A DNA stretch of 64,000 bases. Source: CAZSDU01 sp964429135 (lineage in GTDB: Bacteria; Bacteroidota; Bacteroidia; Bacteroidales; FEN-979). The stretch is taken from assembly GCA_964429135.1 (NCBI GenBank), contig CAYSAU010000016.1, positions 16,459 through 80,458 of the forward strand, in the 5' to 3' direction. The translations under genes were made by a program, and so were the position numbers. Each line of letters starts with the position of its first letter. Position 1 is the first letter of the stretch. Positions 17,816 to 27,577 of the stretch are shown here, one piece after another. The notes beneath the pieces are model-generated. The model saw only the letters and a program-made list of their open reading frames with translations, was not told the origin of the DNA and made no database searches.

Positions 17816-19006
17816 TTAATTCAGCACCTTAGTTACCAGCTCGGCAGCATCAAGTAAAGTTATCGCTGAATGGACTTTTAATCCTGATGCGTCAATGATT
17901 TTTTTTCCTTCCTTGGCATTGGTCCCCTGAAGCCTGACGATGATGGGAACATTAATTTCGCCGATGTTGTGGCAGGCATCGACGACCCCCTGAGCAACCC
18001 GGTCGCAGCGTACGATACCCCCAAAAATATTCACCAAAATGGCTTTTACTGCCGGATCTTTTAAAATAATACGGAAACCTTCTTCCACCCTTTTGGCGCT
18101 GGCAGAGCCACCGACGTCAAGGAAGTTAGCAGGGTCGCCCCCTGAAAGTTTAATGATATCCATCGTGGCCATGGCCAGTCCGGCCCCATTTACCATGCAG
18201 CCGACATTCCCGTTAAGTTTCACATAATTCAGATCATGCCGTGTTGCTTCCACTTCAGTGGGGTCTTCTTCATCATAGTCCCGCATGGCTGCAATGTCAG
18301 GATGACGGAATAATGCATTATTATCGATCACGACTTTGGCATCTGCAGCCAGGATTTTATTGTCTGAGGTTTTAAAAACAGGATTAATCTCTACCAGGGA
18401 AGCATCACTTTGTTCATATGCTTTATATACGGCAAACACAAATTTGACCATATTTTTATAGGCATCATCTTTTAATCCGAGATGGAAGGCAACTTTCCTT
18501 GCCTGGAAAGCCTGAAGTCCGATTTTTGGATCGATTTCTTCCGTAAAAATCAGTTCCGGTGTCTCCTCAGCCACCTTTTCAATATCCATGCCTCCCCTGG
18601 GAGAGTACATCAGTATGGTATGACCCCTTTGCCTGTTGAGGAGGACACTCATGTATAATTCCGATGGTTCTGAGGGACCGGAATAAAAAATATTTTGTTC
18701 CACATATACCTTTCTGACAAGCTTTCCCTGAGCCGTTGTTTGGGGAGTCACCAATCTCATGCCCAGAATGGTATCAGCAGCTTCTCTGACCTCCTCAATA
18801 GACCTGGCTACTTTAACTCCACCCCCTTTACCCCGACCCCCTGCATGTACCTGGGCTTTTATGACCCATTTGTCAGTCCCGGTGGCTCCTGCCAGGTACT
18901 CAGCAGCTTTTACCGACTCTTCTATTGTATGTGCCAGAACACCTTCGGGAACAGCAACGCCATATTGCTTGAGAATGGATTTGCTTTGAAATTCATGTAA
19001 ATTCAT
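17816..19006 (-). CDS. sucC: Succinyl-CoA synthetase beta subunit
   Basis: A 396-residue ADP-forming succinate-CoA ligase beta subunit of the TCA cycle. N-terminal MNLHEFQSKSILKQYGV opens an ATP-grasp domain with AQVHAGGRGKGGGVK; the C-terminal ligase domain has DVGGSASAKRVEEGF and NIFGGIVRCD. The alpha subunit sucD is not adjacent in this window, so the two genes are unlinked here. A good promoter element lies at 19032-19039. Confidence 0.97.
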   Translation of the reverse strand: MNLHEFQSKSILKQYGVAVPEGVLAHTIEESVKAAEYLAGATGTDKWVIKAQVHAGGRGKGGGVKVARSIEEVREAADTILGMRLVTPQTTAQGKLVRKVYVEQNIFYSGPSEPSELYMSVLLNRQRGHTILMYSPRGGMDIEKVAEETPELIFTEEIDPKIGLQAFQARKVAFHLGLKDDAYKNMVKFVFAVYKAYEQSDASLVEINPVFKTSDNKILAADAKVVIDNNALFRHPDIAAMRDYDEEDPTEVEATRHDLNYVKLNGNVGCMVNGAGLAMATMDIIKLSGGDPANFLDVGGSASAKRVEEGFRIILKDPAVKAILVNIFGGIVRCDRVAQGVVDACHNIGEINVPIIVRLQGTNAKEGKKIIDASGLKVHSAITLLDAAELVTKVLN

Positions 19007-19031
19007 ATCGGAACGGATTGTATTGGAAGAT

Positions 19032-19039
19032 CAAAAATA
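19032..19039 (-). promoter_or_regulatory. -7 element for sucC
   Basis: TATTTTTG on the minus strand (TAnnTTTG), 25 bp before the sucC ATG. Confidence 0.6.
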
Positions 19040-19082
19040 GGAGTTTCTTACGGATATCCAAATCCCTGACGGTGGATTTTAT

Positions 19083-19090
19083 TACCTTTG
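19083..19090 (+). promoter_or_regulatory. -7 element for the LolD-type ATPase gene
   Basis: TACCTTTG, 18 bp before the ATG at 19109. It excludes the longer TTG start at 19088, which lies inside the element. Confidence 0.65.
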
Positions 19091-19108
19091 CACTTTCATA
19101 ACGGATCT

Positions 19109-19762
19109 ATGATATCTGCCCGCGACATTAGAAAATCATATGGCTCTCTTGAAGTTCTGAAAGGAATCAGCCTGGATATAAAAAAAGGCGAAATCATTTC
19201 CATTGTAGGAGCCTCAGGTGCTGGAAAATCAACCTTACTGCATATTCTTGGCACACTTGATATGGCAGATTCAGGGATGCTTGAACTCAATGGAATAACA
19301 ATCCAGGGATTATCCGATCGGAAACTGGCGTCCTTCCGTAATCAGCATATTGGTTTTGTTTTTCAGTTTCATCATCTTCTTCCGGAATTTACGGCTTTGG
19401 AAAACGTCTGTATTCCCGCTTTCATTGCGGGGAAGAAGAAAAAAGATACAGCTCAAAAGGCGAAAAAAATTCTTGAATTCATGAACCTGGGGGATCGCAT
19501 TCATCATCAACCTTCTGAGCTGTCGGGTGGTGAACAACAAAGGGTTGCAGTAGCCAGGGCATTGATGAACGACCCGGGGATGATCCTTGCCGATGAACCC
19601 TCAGGAAATCTCGATTCCGCAGCTTCTGTAGAACTGCATAAATTGTTTTTCCGCTTAAGGGATAGTTTTAATCAAACCTATGTCATCGTAACCCATAATC
19701 TTGAACTGGCAAATATGGCAGACAGAAAACTTACCATCAAGGATGGAATTATCCATTCATAA
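19109..19762 (+). CDS. LolD/MacB-type ABC transporter ATPase
   Basis: A 217-residue ABC ATPase: Walker A GASGAGKST, Q-loop region FQFHHLLPEFTALENV, signature LSGGEQQRVAVARAL, Walker B MILADEPSGNLD, and the H-loop VTHN. The ENVCIPAFIAGKKKKD insertion after the Q-loop is typical of the LolD branch, which drives release of lipoproteins from the inner membrane with LolC/LolE. No permease gene is adjacent, so assignment to LolD rather than another MacB/FtsE-type ATPase is probable only. The downstream giant TPR gene begins 19 bp later and may be co-transcribed. Confidence 0.85.
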   Translation: MISARDIRKSYGSLEVLKGISLDIKKGEIISIVGASGAGKSTLLHILGTLDMADSGMLELNGITIQGLSDRKLASFRNQHIGFVFQFHHLLPEFTALENVCIPAFIAGKKKKDTAQKAKKILEFMNLGDRIHHQPSELSGGEQQRVAVARALMNDPGMILADEPSGNLDSAASVELHKLFFRLRDSFNQTYVIVTHNLELANMADRKLTIKDGIIHS

Positions 19763-19781
19763 ACGCAAGCTTGGCCGACTC

Positions 19782-22700
19782 ATGAAAATGACACGATTCA
19801 TTAAACCCTTCTCGATATTTATTATCTTTTTGATATCTGGCATAGTTTTCGGGTTATTTCGTCCGACAATTTTTCCGGTTATCGAACAGAAACCAAACGG
19901 AATTCATATTCTGAATAATGCAGTCCCTGATTCCACTCCTTTTCAGCGTGCCTTGTCCAGGGGTGATCAATATTTTAAAAACAAAGATTACCTGAATGCC
20001 AAAGCATCCTATCAGGTGGCCATCGATCTAGTCCCCACCGACAGCATCGCAAAAGTGAAACTGCATCAGACTATGGACATCCTCAGGTCGCAAAAGGCTC
20101 AGAATATCCTTTACGATGTAGCGCTGGCCAGCGCGGATAAACTTTTCCGGCAAAAGGATTATGAGAGGGCCAGGCAGGAATATGAAAACGCTTCCAGGTT
20201 AATGCCCTCTGAATCTTATCCAAGACAAAAAGTAAACGAAATCATTAAAATCCTGGTTGATCAACAGGTGTTGGAAGAAAATTACGCACAGTCTATCTCC
20301 AGAGCAGATGTTTTTTTTCATGACTCCAACTTCATGGCTGCCCTTCCGGAATATCAGATTGCCGCATCACTTAAACCGGAAGAAAAATATCCCGCCGACA
20401 GGGTAACTCAGCTTACGGCTATCGTTAAAGCCATGCAGGTTAGGGATGAGGCCTATAAAAAGATTATTGACCGGGCTGATCTGCTGATGAATACATTGAA
20501 ATACTCGGATGCAGAAAAAGCATATAAGGACGCGCTTGTAATCAAACCAGATCAGGCTTATCCAAAAACAAAAATATCGGAAATTGACCGTATCCTTGCC
20601 AGGGAGAAGAGAATCGCCGAAGATTTCGATCGATACATCAATCTTGGCGACAGCTTATACATTGCCAAGGACTACCTCAGGGCAAGGGAAAATTATAAAC
20701 TCGCTTTATCGGTTAAACCTGCCGAAGCCTATCCCCGGGAAATGGTCAGAAAAGCTGAAAGCCTGCTGACTACACAGGAATCAGAAATAGCTAAAAACAT
20801 CGATGATCAATATTCTCTATACATAGCCAATGGAGATAGGCTTCTGGCTGAGAAATCATATGATGCTTCACGATCAGAATACGAGAATGCATTAAAAATC
20901 AAACCAGCAGAAATTTATCCACAAGAGAAACTGTCAGAAATCAAAGCAGAATTAGATAAACTGTTGAAAAACAAGAATCAGGTGGATCAGTACAATGCCC
21001 TTATTATAAAAGCAGATAAATTTTTCACCAGCAAGCAATATCAACCCTCACGGGACGCATACGAACAGGCACTCAAAATAAAACAGGGAGAATCCTACCC
21101 GGCTGAAAGAATCAGGGAACTGGATAGTATTTTCTCTGATCTGAGACGGCAAAAAGAATTGAATGAGAGGTATCAATCCATTCTTACACTTGCAGATAAA
21201 CTTCTTTTGGATAAATCATACGAACAAGCCAGGACAGAATACCTGAATGCTGGCAGCTTGAAACCTGAAGAGCAATACCCTAAGAATAAAATTGCAGGAA
21301 TCGATAAGATCTTATTGGAGATTGCAGCAAAAAAATCACGTGAGGAACAATTTGCTCAGCTTATTGTCAATGCCGACCTTCTTCTTTCGGAAAAATCATA
21401 TGAGCAGGCCAAGGACACATACCTCCAAGCTCTTGAACTAAAGCCCGCTGAGCTTTATCCGAAAAATAAAATTGCAGAGATCAATCAGGCATTGGCAGCC
21501 ATTAAGAAGCAGCAGTCAATAGATGCCCTCTATAATCAGTTATTAACTACTGCAGATCAACTGCTGGAAGCAAAAGATTACCAAAAGGCTAAAATGCAAT
21601 ATCAGGAAGCATTGAAAATTAAACCCATATCGGAATACCCCCAGTCAAGGATTAGAGAAATTGATCTTGCCCTTCAGTACCTGCAGCAACAGAAGATCCT
21701 GGATGATCAGTATGCAGCTATCGTACAAAAAGCAGATAAGTTCATGCTTGCCGGGTCTTACGAAGAGGCCAGGGCAGAATATTTGAATGCCGAATTATTA
21801 AGGCCTACGGATCAATACGTCAAAGATAAAATTGCTGAACTTGATAAGATAGCAACCGAAATTGCAGCCCGGAAAGCAAAAGAAGAGCAGTATGCGCAAT
21901 GGATTAACAATGCAGATCAGCTTCTTGCAGCAAAGTCATATCCACAGGCTCTTGATGCATATCAGCATGCAACAGAATTAAAACCAGAAGAAACATATCC
22001 AAAATCAAAAATGTCTGAAATTGATCAGGTGCTTGCAGGGTTAGCTAAACAAAAAGAATTGGAGGCGTATTATACTCAGTTGATTTCTTCCGCTGATAAA
22101 GACCTTGTCGAGAAATCTTATGAATCAGCCAGGGCGAAATTCGTCGAAGCATTGACCCTTAAACCTTCTGAAATATATCCAAAATCAAAAATTTCTGAAA
22201 TTGATCTAATCCAGGCCGAAATAAATAAAAAAAAGGTTTTGGATGACCAGTACACAGAAGCCTTGCAAAAAGCTGACAGCCTTTTTGCAGATCATTCCTA
22301 TGCCCTTGCAAAATCTGCTTATCAGGATGCCGGATTGATCAAACCCGGAGAGCAATATCATAAAAATAAAATCGCTGAAACGGATAAAATCCTGGCACAA
22401 ATAGAAGCACTCAGAATTCTGGATCAGCGTTACAGTGCTGCCTTGGCGAAAGCCGATAAATCCATGGAGGACAAATTATTTGAACAGGCCAGGATGGATT
22501 ACATCAATGCTGGCAATATCAAACCTGAGGAGCAGTATCCTAAGGATAGGATTCTGCTTTTAGACGGTATTATTGCTGAAAATAAAGCGAAAGAAGAGTC
22601 ATTTAAAACTTCAATAACAAAGGCAGATGATTTGCTGTTACACAACAAATACGATCAGGCCAAAGCAGAATATCAGCATGCATCCGCCATCAAGCCTGAA

Positions 22701-23447
22701 GCGACTTATCCCATTCAGAGAATAGCGGACATTAATAAAATTCTGGAAGAAATTCTTGGGAAACAACAGCTTTTTGATAACCTGATGTCGGGAGGAGATG
22801 CATTCCTGAAGGAAAAAGATTATTCTCAGGCATTGGCTTCTTATACCCAGGCCGGAGGATTGTTCCCTGAAGCTTCGGAGCCAAGGGAAAAATTAGCCTT
22901 GGTGAATGCCAAAATAGATTCCATCTATCGTGCCAACAAAGGTAAATACGATAAAGTGATCGGCGATGGCGATCGATATTTTAGCAATTATGAATATGAT
23001 AAAGCTATTGATGCTTACAATGAAGCGATGACTATTCTCCCCATGGAAAATTATCCAAGGGAAATGGTTTTGAGAATAAGAAAAGTCATTACCGAGAATG
23101 CCATTGTGGATGTGTTTAAATCAACTGTTACCATTGCTGCCGGTGAAGAAAAGCAATTCTCCTTCACTCCAGTAAATATGGCTTCCAGGAAAGATAATTT
23201 CATATACATCAAACTGAGAAACCTTTCGGATAAGACTTTTAATGTTCTGTTACGTTATGGAAAAGACAAGTCTCCCGGTGGCGGGGTCGTGATTCGTAAC
23301 GTCACCCCTGACGGCAAGGTCAACGAGCGTCTGATCAGTGTTAAGGATCAGGATACCTGGTACCGGATGGAAAATAACTGGATCAGTCTTTATCCCCAGG
23401 GTGGAGATATAGAAGTGTCGTTTATTCAGGTTTCCAGATCAAGATAA
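19782..23447 (+). CDS. Membrane-anchored giant TPR-like protein with 18 repeats
   Basis: A 1221-residue protein. The ATG at 19782 is chosen because it lies after the ATPase stop and puts a membrane helix (about residues 6-26, SIFIIFLISGIVFGLF) at the N-terminus. From about residue 55 to 1105 there are 18 consecutive repeats of 57-62 residues. A typical unit reads ADKLLxxKSYEQAR.EY..A..LKPxExYPKxKIxEID followed by a Lys/Gln-rich coiled-coil joint. Each unit is one TPR-like hairpin plus an extra helix. The last 115 residues (from VFKSTVTIAAGEEKQFSF) look like a beta-sandwich domain. Likely an extended periplasmic scaffold; its function is unknown. The end overlaps the kinase gene on the other strand by 9 bp. 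Confidence 0.75.
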   Translation: MKMTRFIKPFSIFIIFLISGIVFGLFRPTIFPVIEQKPNGIHILNNAVPDSTPFQRALSRGDQYFKNKDYLNAKASYQVAIDLVPTDSIAKVKLHQTMDILRSQKAQNILYDVALASADKLFRQKDYERARQEYENASRLMPSESYPRQKVNEIIKILVDQQVLEENYAQSISRADVFFHDSNFMAALPEYQIAASLKPEEKYPADRVTQLTAIVKAMQVRDEAYKKIIDRADLLMNTLKYSDAEKAYKDALVIKPDQAYPKTKISEIDRILAREKRIAEDFDRYINLGDSLYIAKDYLRARENYKLALSVKPAEAYPREMVRKAESLLTTQESEIAKNIDDQYSLYIANGDRLLAEKSYDASRSEYENALKIKPAEIYPQEKLSEIKAELDKLLKNKNQVDQYNALIIKADKFFTSKQYQPSRDAYEQALKIKQGESYPAERIRELDSIFSDLRRQKELNERYQSILTLADKLLLDKSYEQARTEYLNAGSLKPEEQYPKNKIAGIDKILLEIAAKKSREEQFAQLIVNADLLLSEKSYEQAKDTYLQALELKPAELYPKNKIAEINQALAAIKKQQSIDALYNQLLTTADQLLEAKDYQKAKMQYQEALKIKPISEYPQSRIREIDLALQYLQQQKILDDQYAAIVQKADKFMLAGSYEEARAEYLNAELLRPTDQYVKDKIAELDKIATEIAARKAKEEQYAQWINNADQLLAAKSYPQALDAYQHATELKPEETYPKSKMSEIDQVLAGLAKQKELEAYYTQLISSADKDLVEKSYESARAKFVEALTLKPSEIYPKSKISEIDLIQAEINKKKVLDDQYTEALQKADSLFADHSYALAKSAYQDAGLIKPGEQYHKNKIAETDKILAQIEALRILDQRYSAALAKADKSMEDKLFEQARMDYINAGNIKPEEQYPKDRILLLDGIIAENKAKEESFKTSITKADDLLLHNKYDQAKAEYQHASAIKPEATYPIQRIADINKILEEILGKQQLFDNLMSGGDAFLKEKDYSQALASYTQAGGLFPEASEPREKLALVNAKIDSIYRANKGKYDKVIGDGDRYFSNYEYDKAIDAYNEAMTILPMENYPREMVLRIRKVITENAIVDVFKSTVTIAAGEEKQFSFTPVNMASRKDNFIYIKLRNLSDKTFNVLLRYGKDKSPGGGVVIRNVTPDGKVNERLISVKDQDTWYRMENNWISLYPQGGDIEVSFIQVSRSR

Positions 23448-25178
23448 GGTTTCACAGGGCAAGGTGAAATGAAAGTTACTGCCTTTATCTGTTTCACTTT
23501 CCACCCATATCTTTCCTCCGTTTTTTTCAAGTAGTTCTTTACAGAGGATAAGCCCCAGCCCGGTACCTGTTTCTTTTGCAGTACCTGTTCGGGTATAAGA
23601 AATGTCTATGCGAAATAATTTATCCAGGTCTTCAGTTGACATTCCGATGCCCGTATCTTTGATCAGGACTTCGATAAATCCAGGCAGTTTTTCTGCCATG
23701 ATGTCAATCTTTCCCCCTTCAGGTGTGAATTTAATGGCGTTAGATATCAAATTCTGAAGTACAGAACGGATCATGTTATGGTCAGCTTTAACCATGTATT
23801 TCTTTCCTGAACGGTAGGTCACCCTGATATTCTTTTTTAAGGCATTGCCGTGAAAAAGGTCAACAGCCTCTTCAATCATATTGGAAAGATCCAGAGTCTC
23901 TGGCAGGAAATCCATCTTCCCTGATTGTAATCTGCTCCATTGCAGTAGATTCTCAAGGAGACCATAAACATTTTTGATGGATTCCCTAAGGATTCTGATA
24001 TAAGTTTTTCTTTCCGTTTCGGTCAGTGTTTCATATTCATTGGCCAGGATTTCTGTGTACCCGAGCAAGGCATGAAAAGGTGATTTCAGATCATGGGCAA
24101 GAATCGAGAAGAATTTATCTTTACTGATATTGGATGCTTTTAGCTCCCTGGCAAATTGTTCTATTCTTTCTTCAGCAAACTTCCTGACCCTGATTTCATT
24201 CTCCAGTTTTTTCTTAGCCTCAAAAAATGCTTCCATGCGTTCAGAGATAGCAAAAAACTCTACATCCTTTTTCCGTATTTTATACAGGGGAAGTGGGTCT
24301 TCATTACTCAGACTCTGTGCGATTCGACTTAAAGGGGAGGTAATCCATCTTCTGATGAAAAGTGAAAAGATAATAATGACCAGTAGAGCGACAAAGATCG
24401 GGATTACAGTAAAGTACAGGAATAATTTCCGGTCAAGCCCCAACTGTGTTCTGGGAAGGAAATCAAGGCGTGCGATGACCCTTCCGTAGGCATCGTGGAT
24501 GAATTTCTGAACAACGACCATTTCTTTTTCTTTCCGATCTTGAGCATATGCTTGTTGAGTTAATTTTTCAACAGGAACAATCTCGAGATTTGCATTCGCA
24601 GCATTCTGCAGATCAATAAGATATTGCTGGTTCCACAGCCTTCCTGTAACCAGCCAGCCCAAAGCCGGTGTTTTACGTTTGATGTCGATGGTGGGAACAA
24701 TGGATGCGCCAAAGATTTCCATTATTCCGTTTTGATGAAGAAGAAAAAAATGAAAACTGGTATGAAGAAGGGAGGCTTTTTTCAGGTTCTCCACAGGAAT
24801 GAATAACTCCGGGAACTGAAAGTGAGAAGAATCTATAACAGTGTATAGTAGCTCGAATGCTGGATTATAAACCTGAATAAAACTAAAACCAAGGGTTTCA
24901 TAGATCGTGCCCAGGTTGTCATTGGCCCAGTTTGATCGGTGATTACGGACAAAAGCGACCAGTTCATCCCATGCAGCATCATTCAAAGTACTTTTCAGAA
25001 AACTCTCTTTTTTAATATTCAGAATGCTTTGAATACTGGCCTTCGAATTTTCATGGTAAACATAATTGAAATTATGTTCTTGCTTTGTTCTGGCAAAATG
25101 ATAGGCAAAGGTACTACCCAACATAATAATGGCTGCCAGCACGATCAATCCTATTATTTTTGTCCGAAGGGAAAGCAT
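23439..25178 (-). CDS. CHASE4-type membrane sensor histidine kinase
   Basis: A 579-residue kinase. A membrane helix at about residues 8-26 and a second at about 252-275 bracket a periplasmic CHASE4-like domain (NDAAWDELVAFV, GFSFIQVYN motifs). A HAMP-like linker (RRWITSPLSRIAQSL) and coiled coil lead to HisKA with the phospho-His in SILAHDLKSPFHA and an HATPase domain with NLISNAIKFTP, DTGIGMS and GTGLGL. No receiver domain and no adjacent response regulator, so the output partner is unknown. It may share a transcript with the two hybrid kinases upstream (12-bp gap). Confidence 0.88.
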   Translation of the reverse strand: MLSLRTKIIGLIVLAAIIMLGSTFAYHFARTKQEHNFNYVYHENSKASIQSILNIKKESFLKSTLNDAAWDELVAFVRNHRSNWANDNLGTIYETLGFSFIQVYNPAFELLYTVIDSSHFQFPELFIPVENLKKASLLHTSFHFFLLHQNGIMEIFGASIVPTIDIKRKTPALGWLVTGRLWNQQYLIDLQNAANANLEIVPVEKLTQQAYAQDRKEKEMVVVQKFIHDAYGRVIARLDFLPRTQLGLDRKLFLYFTVIPIFVALLVIIIFSLFIRRWITSPLSRIAQSLSNEDPLPLYKIRKKDVEFFAISERMEAFFEAKKKLENEIRVRKFAEERIEQFARELKASNISKDKFFSILAHDLKSPFHALLGYTEILANEYETLTETERKTYIRILRESIKNVYGLLENLLQWSRLQSGKMDFLPETLDLSNMIEEAVDLFHGNALKKNIRVTYRSGKKYMVKADHNMIRSVLQNLISNAIKFTPEGGKIDIMAEKLPGFIEVLIKDTGIGMSTEDLDKLFRIDISYTRTGTAKETGTGLGLILCKELLEKNGGKIWVESETDKGSNFHFTLPCETLS

Positions 25179-25189
25179 AGAATAGTCGA

Positions 25190-27577
25190 TTATGAACGAT
25201 CAAGGATTGGACGGAGTATCTTCAGAATCTCACTTTTTGTAAATGGCTTTGAAAGATAACCGCTGCATCCTTCTTTTATTAAACGTTCCCGGTCGCCGAA
25301 AAGTGTATATCCGGTCAGGGCAATGATTGGAATATCCTGATATCCTTCTACCTTCCTGATGGCCTGGGTAGCCTGAATACCGTCCATGCCCGTACCGAGG
25401 TTGATATCCATTAGGATAACTGAATATTTTTTCTTCTTCACTTTTGCTATCGCTTGGCTTCCATCTGATGCCCAGTCCATCTTATAGTGTTGTTTTAGAT
25501 ATGCAAAGGTTAGCTGCATATTCACCTCATTGTCCTCAACCAAAAGAATTTCCTTTTGTGAGGGTAAGACGTTTTCATTAGTCAATGTTTCATAGACATC
25601 ATCGGATGTATGGATGGTTGCATCCCGGGGTCCCAAAGGCTGTTCCGAAAAGGGAATTTCAATTAGAAATTGAGTGCCTTTACCTATCTTGCTGCTTACT
25701 TCTATGGTACCGCCCATCAGATGAATCATCTTTTTTGCAATGGTGAGACCGATGCCGGACCCTTCAAATCCACGATTATGTCCTTCACTAACTTGACGAA
25801 ACTCGTCAAAAATAATCCGGATATGTTCTGTGGAAATACCAATGCCGGTGTCTTCAATTTGTATCAATAACCATCGCTGTGAGCTTATTATCTTTTCCCT
25901 GACCATGATTGAAACCCCGCCTTCATAGGTGAATTTAATAGCATTGTCGAGAATGTTGGTAATCGATTGAATAAAAAAGAAATGGTCAAGATAGCCAGGA
26001 TTTGATGTGACCTCTATTAAGTTGAGGTATAATCCCTTAAGCCTTGCCTGGGGATGATAAATTTCCATCATCTGCCCAAATAACTTGTCTGGATAGGCTT
26101 GTTGGAAATTCAAGGCATTGTTTCCTGATTCCAGCTGAGTAAGTTGTAAAATGGAGTCAAGGGTACGCATCAGTCGTTTTCCGGAATTATGGATATGTTT
26201 TGCCATCCCGGAAAATTCGAGATTCCCCAACTCATTGGTCAGAATTTCCGAAAAACCTAGAATGCTGTTCAAAGGCGTTCTCAGCTCATGGCTCATATTA
26301 TTTAAAAGGGTGGATTTCAGACGGTCGGATTCTTCAGCTTTTTCTTTGGCTGAGATGAGCTCTTTTTGTAATAACTTTCTTTCCGTAATGTTTCGGCTGA
26401 TCGACAATACCTGATCCTTATCAACATAAACCTGCCGTGATTCATAATAATTGATTGTTCCGTTGATCTCCAGTTCATATTCCATATTGATGATATCCCT
26501 TGTCGACAGACATTCTTCGATGACTTTTTTGAATCTTTCAACAAATGAGGAATCAAAGAACTCAGTGATATTATGTCCGATGATCATTTCCATCGGTGCC
26601 AGAAGCTGACTGGTGTCGTAAGCATAACAATCGATAAAATTACCTTCTTTGTCATACAGAAACATAAGGTCAGGAAGCGCCTTCAGAATGGCCTTGTTTC
26701 TAATATTTACCATGGCCAGGTCCTTCTCAATCTGCTTCTCCTTGGTAATATCCCTGGCACTTCCCACGACCCCCATCATATTCCCATCTGTATCAAGAAT
26801 AGGCGCTTTATTGACATCAAGAATCAAAAATTGCCCCTGAACATTACCGAATTCTTCAAAGCTTCCTTCTTTCTTGGTCTGAAAAATCACTTCGTCTGAG
26901 TCCGTACATATTTCTCCGAAGGTATGCCATTCAGGCTGATCAGGATGGTTTTTCCTTTCACGCTCAGCAAAATATAAATCTGTTTTTCCAATGGGTTCTT
27001 CGGTATCAACAGCTTTGAGTAATTTATCACAAATGGCTTTATTAGTGAAAAGGAAACGTTTTTTCATGTCTTTTGCCCAAACCAGGTCGGGCATATTATC
27101 TGCCATCAGTCGAAACATTTCTGAGGAATATTTATATCGTGTTCGACTCTCTATCAGTTCTTCCTGTATTCTCTTCGTCTCTGTGATGTCATAGACTAAA
27201 CCAATGATTCCTTGAGGATTGTTATTGTTATCATGGACAAGCACCTTACGGGTTGCATAAGTTCGTTTTTCTCCGTCTACTGTAATTTCCTCTTCAAAAC
27301 CCTCCATGATCTCTCCGGTATTGATGACCTTAATATCTGTTTGCTGGTAACTTAAGGCTCGTACCTCCTCATAAAAATCAAAATCAGTCTTTCCCACAAT
27401 GTGTTCGGGAGTTGTCTTAAGTTGTTTACAAAACGCTTTATTGGCGGCAACATATTTCCCTTCCAGGTTTTTATAAAAAACCATGGCAGGAAGATAATCA
27501 ATAATCGTTTCAAGGATCAGTTGTTCGTTAGTTTGCGGAAGTTTCTGCATGGAAATATCAATAAGCTTCAGTGACAT
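25190..27577 (-). CDS. Soluble hybrid histidine kinase (three PAS, HisKA, HATPase, REC)
   Basis: A 795-residue cytoplasmic hybrid kinase with no membrane segment. Three PAS domains (about residues 20-140, 150-280 and 290-400) precede HisKA (NNMSHELRTPLNSILGF), an HATPase domain (NILDNAIKFTYEGG, DTGIGIS, GSGIGLTIAKKM) and a C-terminal receiver (LLVEDNEVN, LMDINLGTGMDG with the phosphoacceptor Asp, SKPF). It overlaps the upstream hybrid kinase by 10 bp, so the two are co-translated. There is no DNA-binding output, so it probably feeds a phosphorelay or controls by protein contact. Confidence 0.9.
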   Translation of the reverse strand: MSLKLIDISMQKLPQTNEQLILETIIDYLPAMVFYKNLEGKYVAANKAFCKQLKTTPEHIVGKTDFDFYEEVRALSYQQTDIKVINTGEIMEGFEEEITVDGEKRTYATRKVLVHDNNNNPQGIIGLVYDITETKRIQEELIESRTRYKYSSEMFRLMADNMPDLVWAKDMKKRFLFTNKAICDKLLKAVDTEEPIGKTDLYFAERERKNHPDQPEWHTFGEICTDSDEVIFQTKKEGSFEEFGNVQGQFLILDVNKAPILDTDGNMMGVVGSARDITKEKQIEKDLAMVNIRNKAILKALPDLMFLYDKEGNFIDCYAYDTSQLLAPMEMIIGHNITEFFDSSFVERFKKVIEECLSTRDIINMEYELEINGTINYYESRQVYVDKDQVLSISRNITERKLLQKELISAKEKAEESDRLKSTLLNNMSHELRTPLNSILGFSEILTNELGNLEFSGMAKHIHNSGKRLMRTLDSILQLTQLESGNNALNFQQAYPDKLFGQMMEIYHPQARLKGLYLNLIEVTSNPGYLDHFFFIQSITNILDNAIKFTYEGGVSIMVREKIISSQRWLLIQIEDTGIGISTEHIRIIFDEFRQVSEGHNRGFEGSGIGLTIAKKMIHLMGGTIEVSSKIGKGTQFLIEIPFSEQPLGPRDATIHTSDDVYETLTNENVLPSQKEILLVEDNEVNMQLTFAYLKQHYKMDWASDGSQAIAKVKKKKYSVILMDINLGTGMDGIQATQAIRKVEGYQDIPIIALTGYTLFGDRERLIKEGCSGYLSKPFTKSEILKILRPILDRS

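Noticed and set aside
19088..19108. TTG start for the LolD-type ATPase
   Set aside because: It lies within the TACCTTTG promoter element; the ATG at 19109 fits the ABC domain start.
20000..23000. Possible DNA tandem repeat or CRISPR-like array
   Set aside because: The periodicity of about 180 bp comes from protein repeats whose DNA copies have diverged; there are no identical repeats with spacers.
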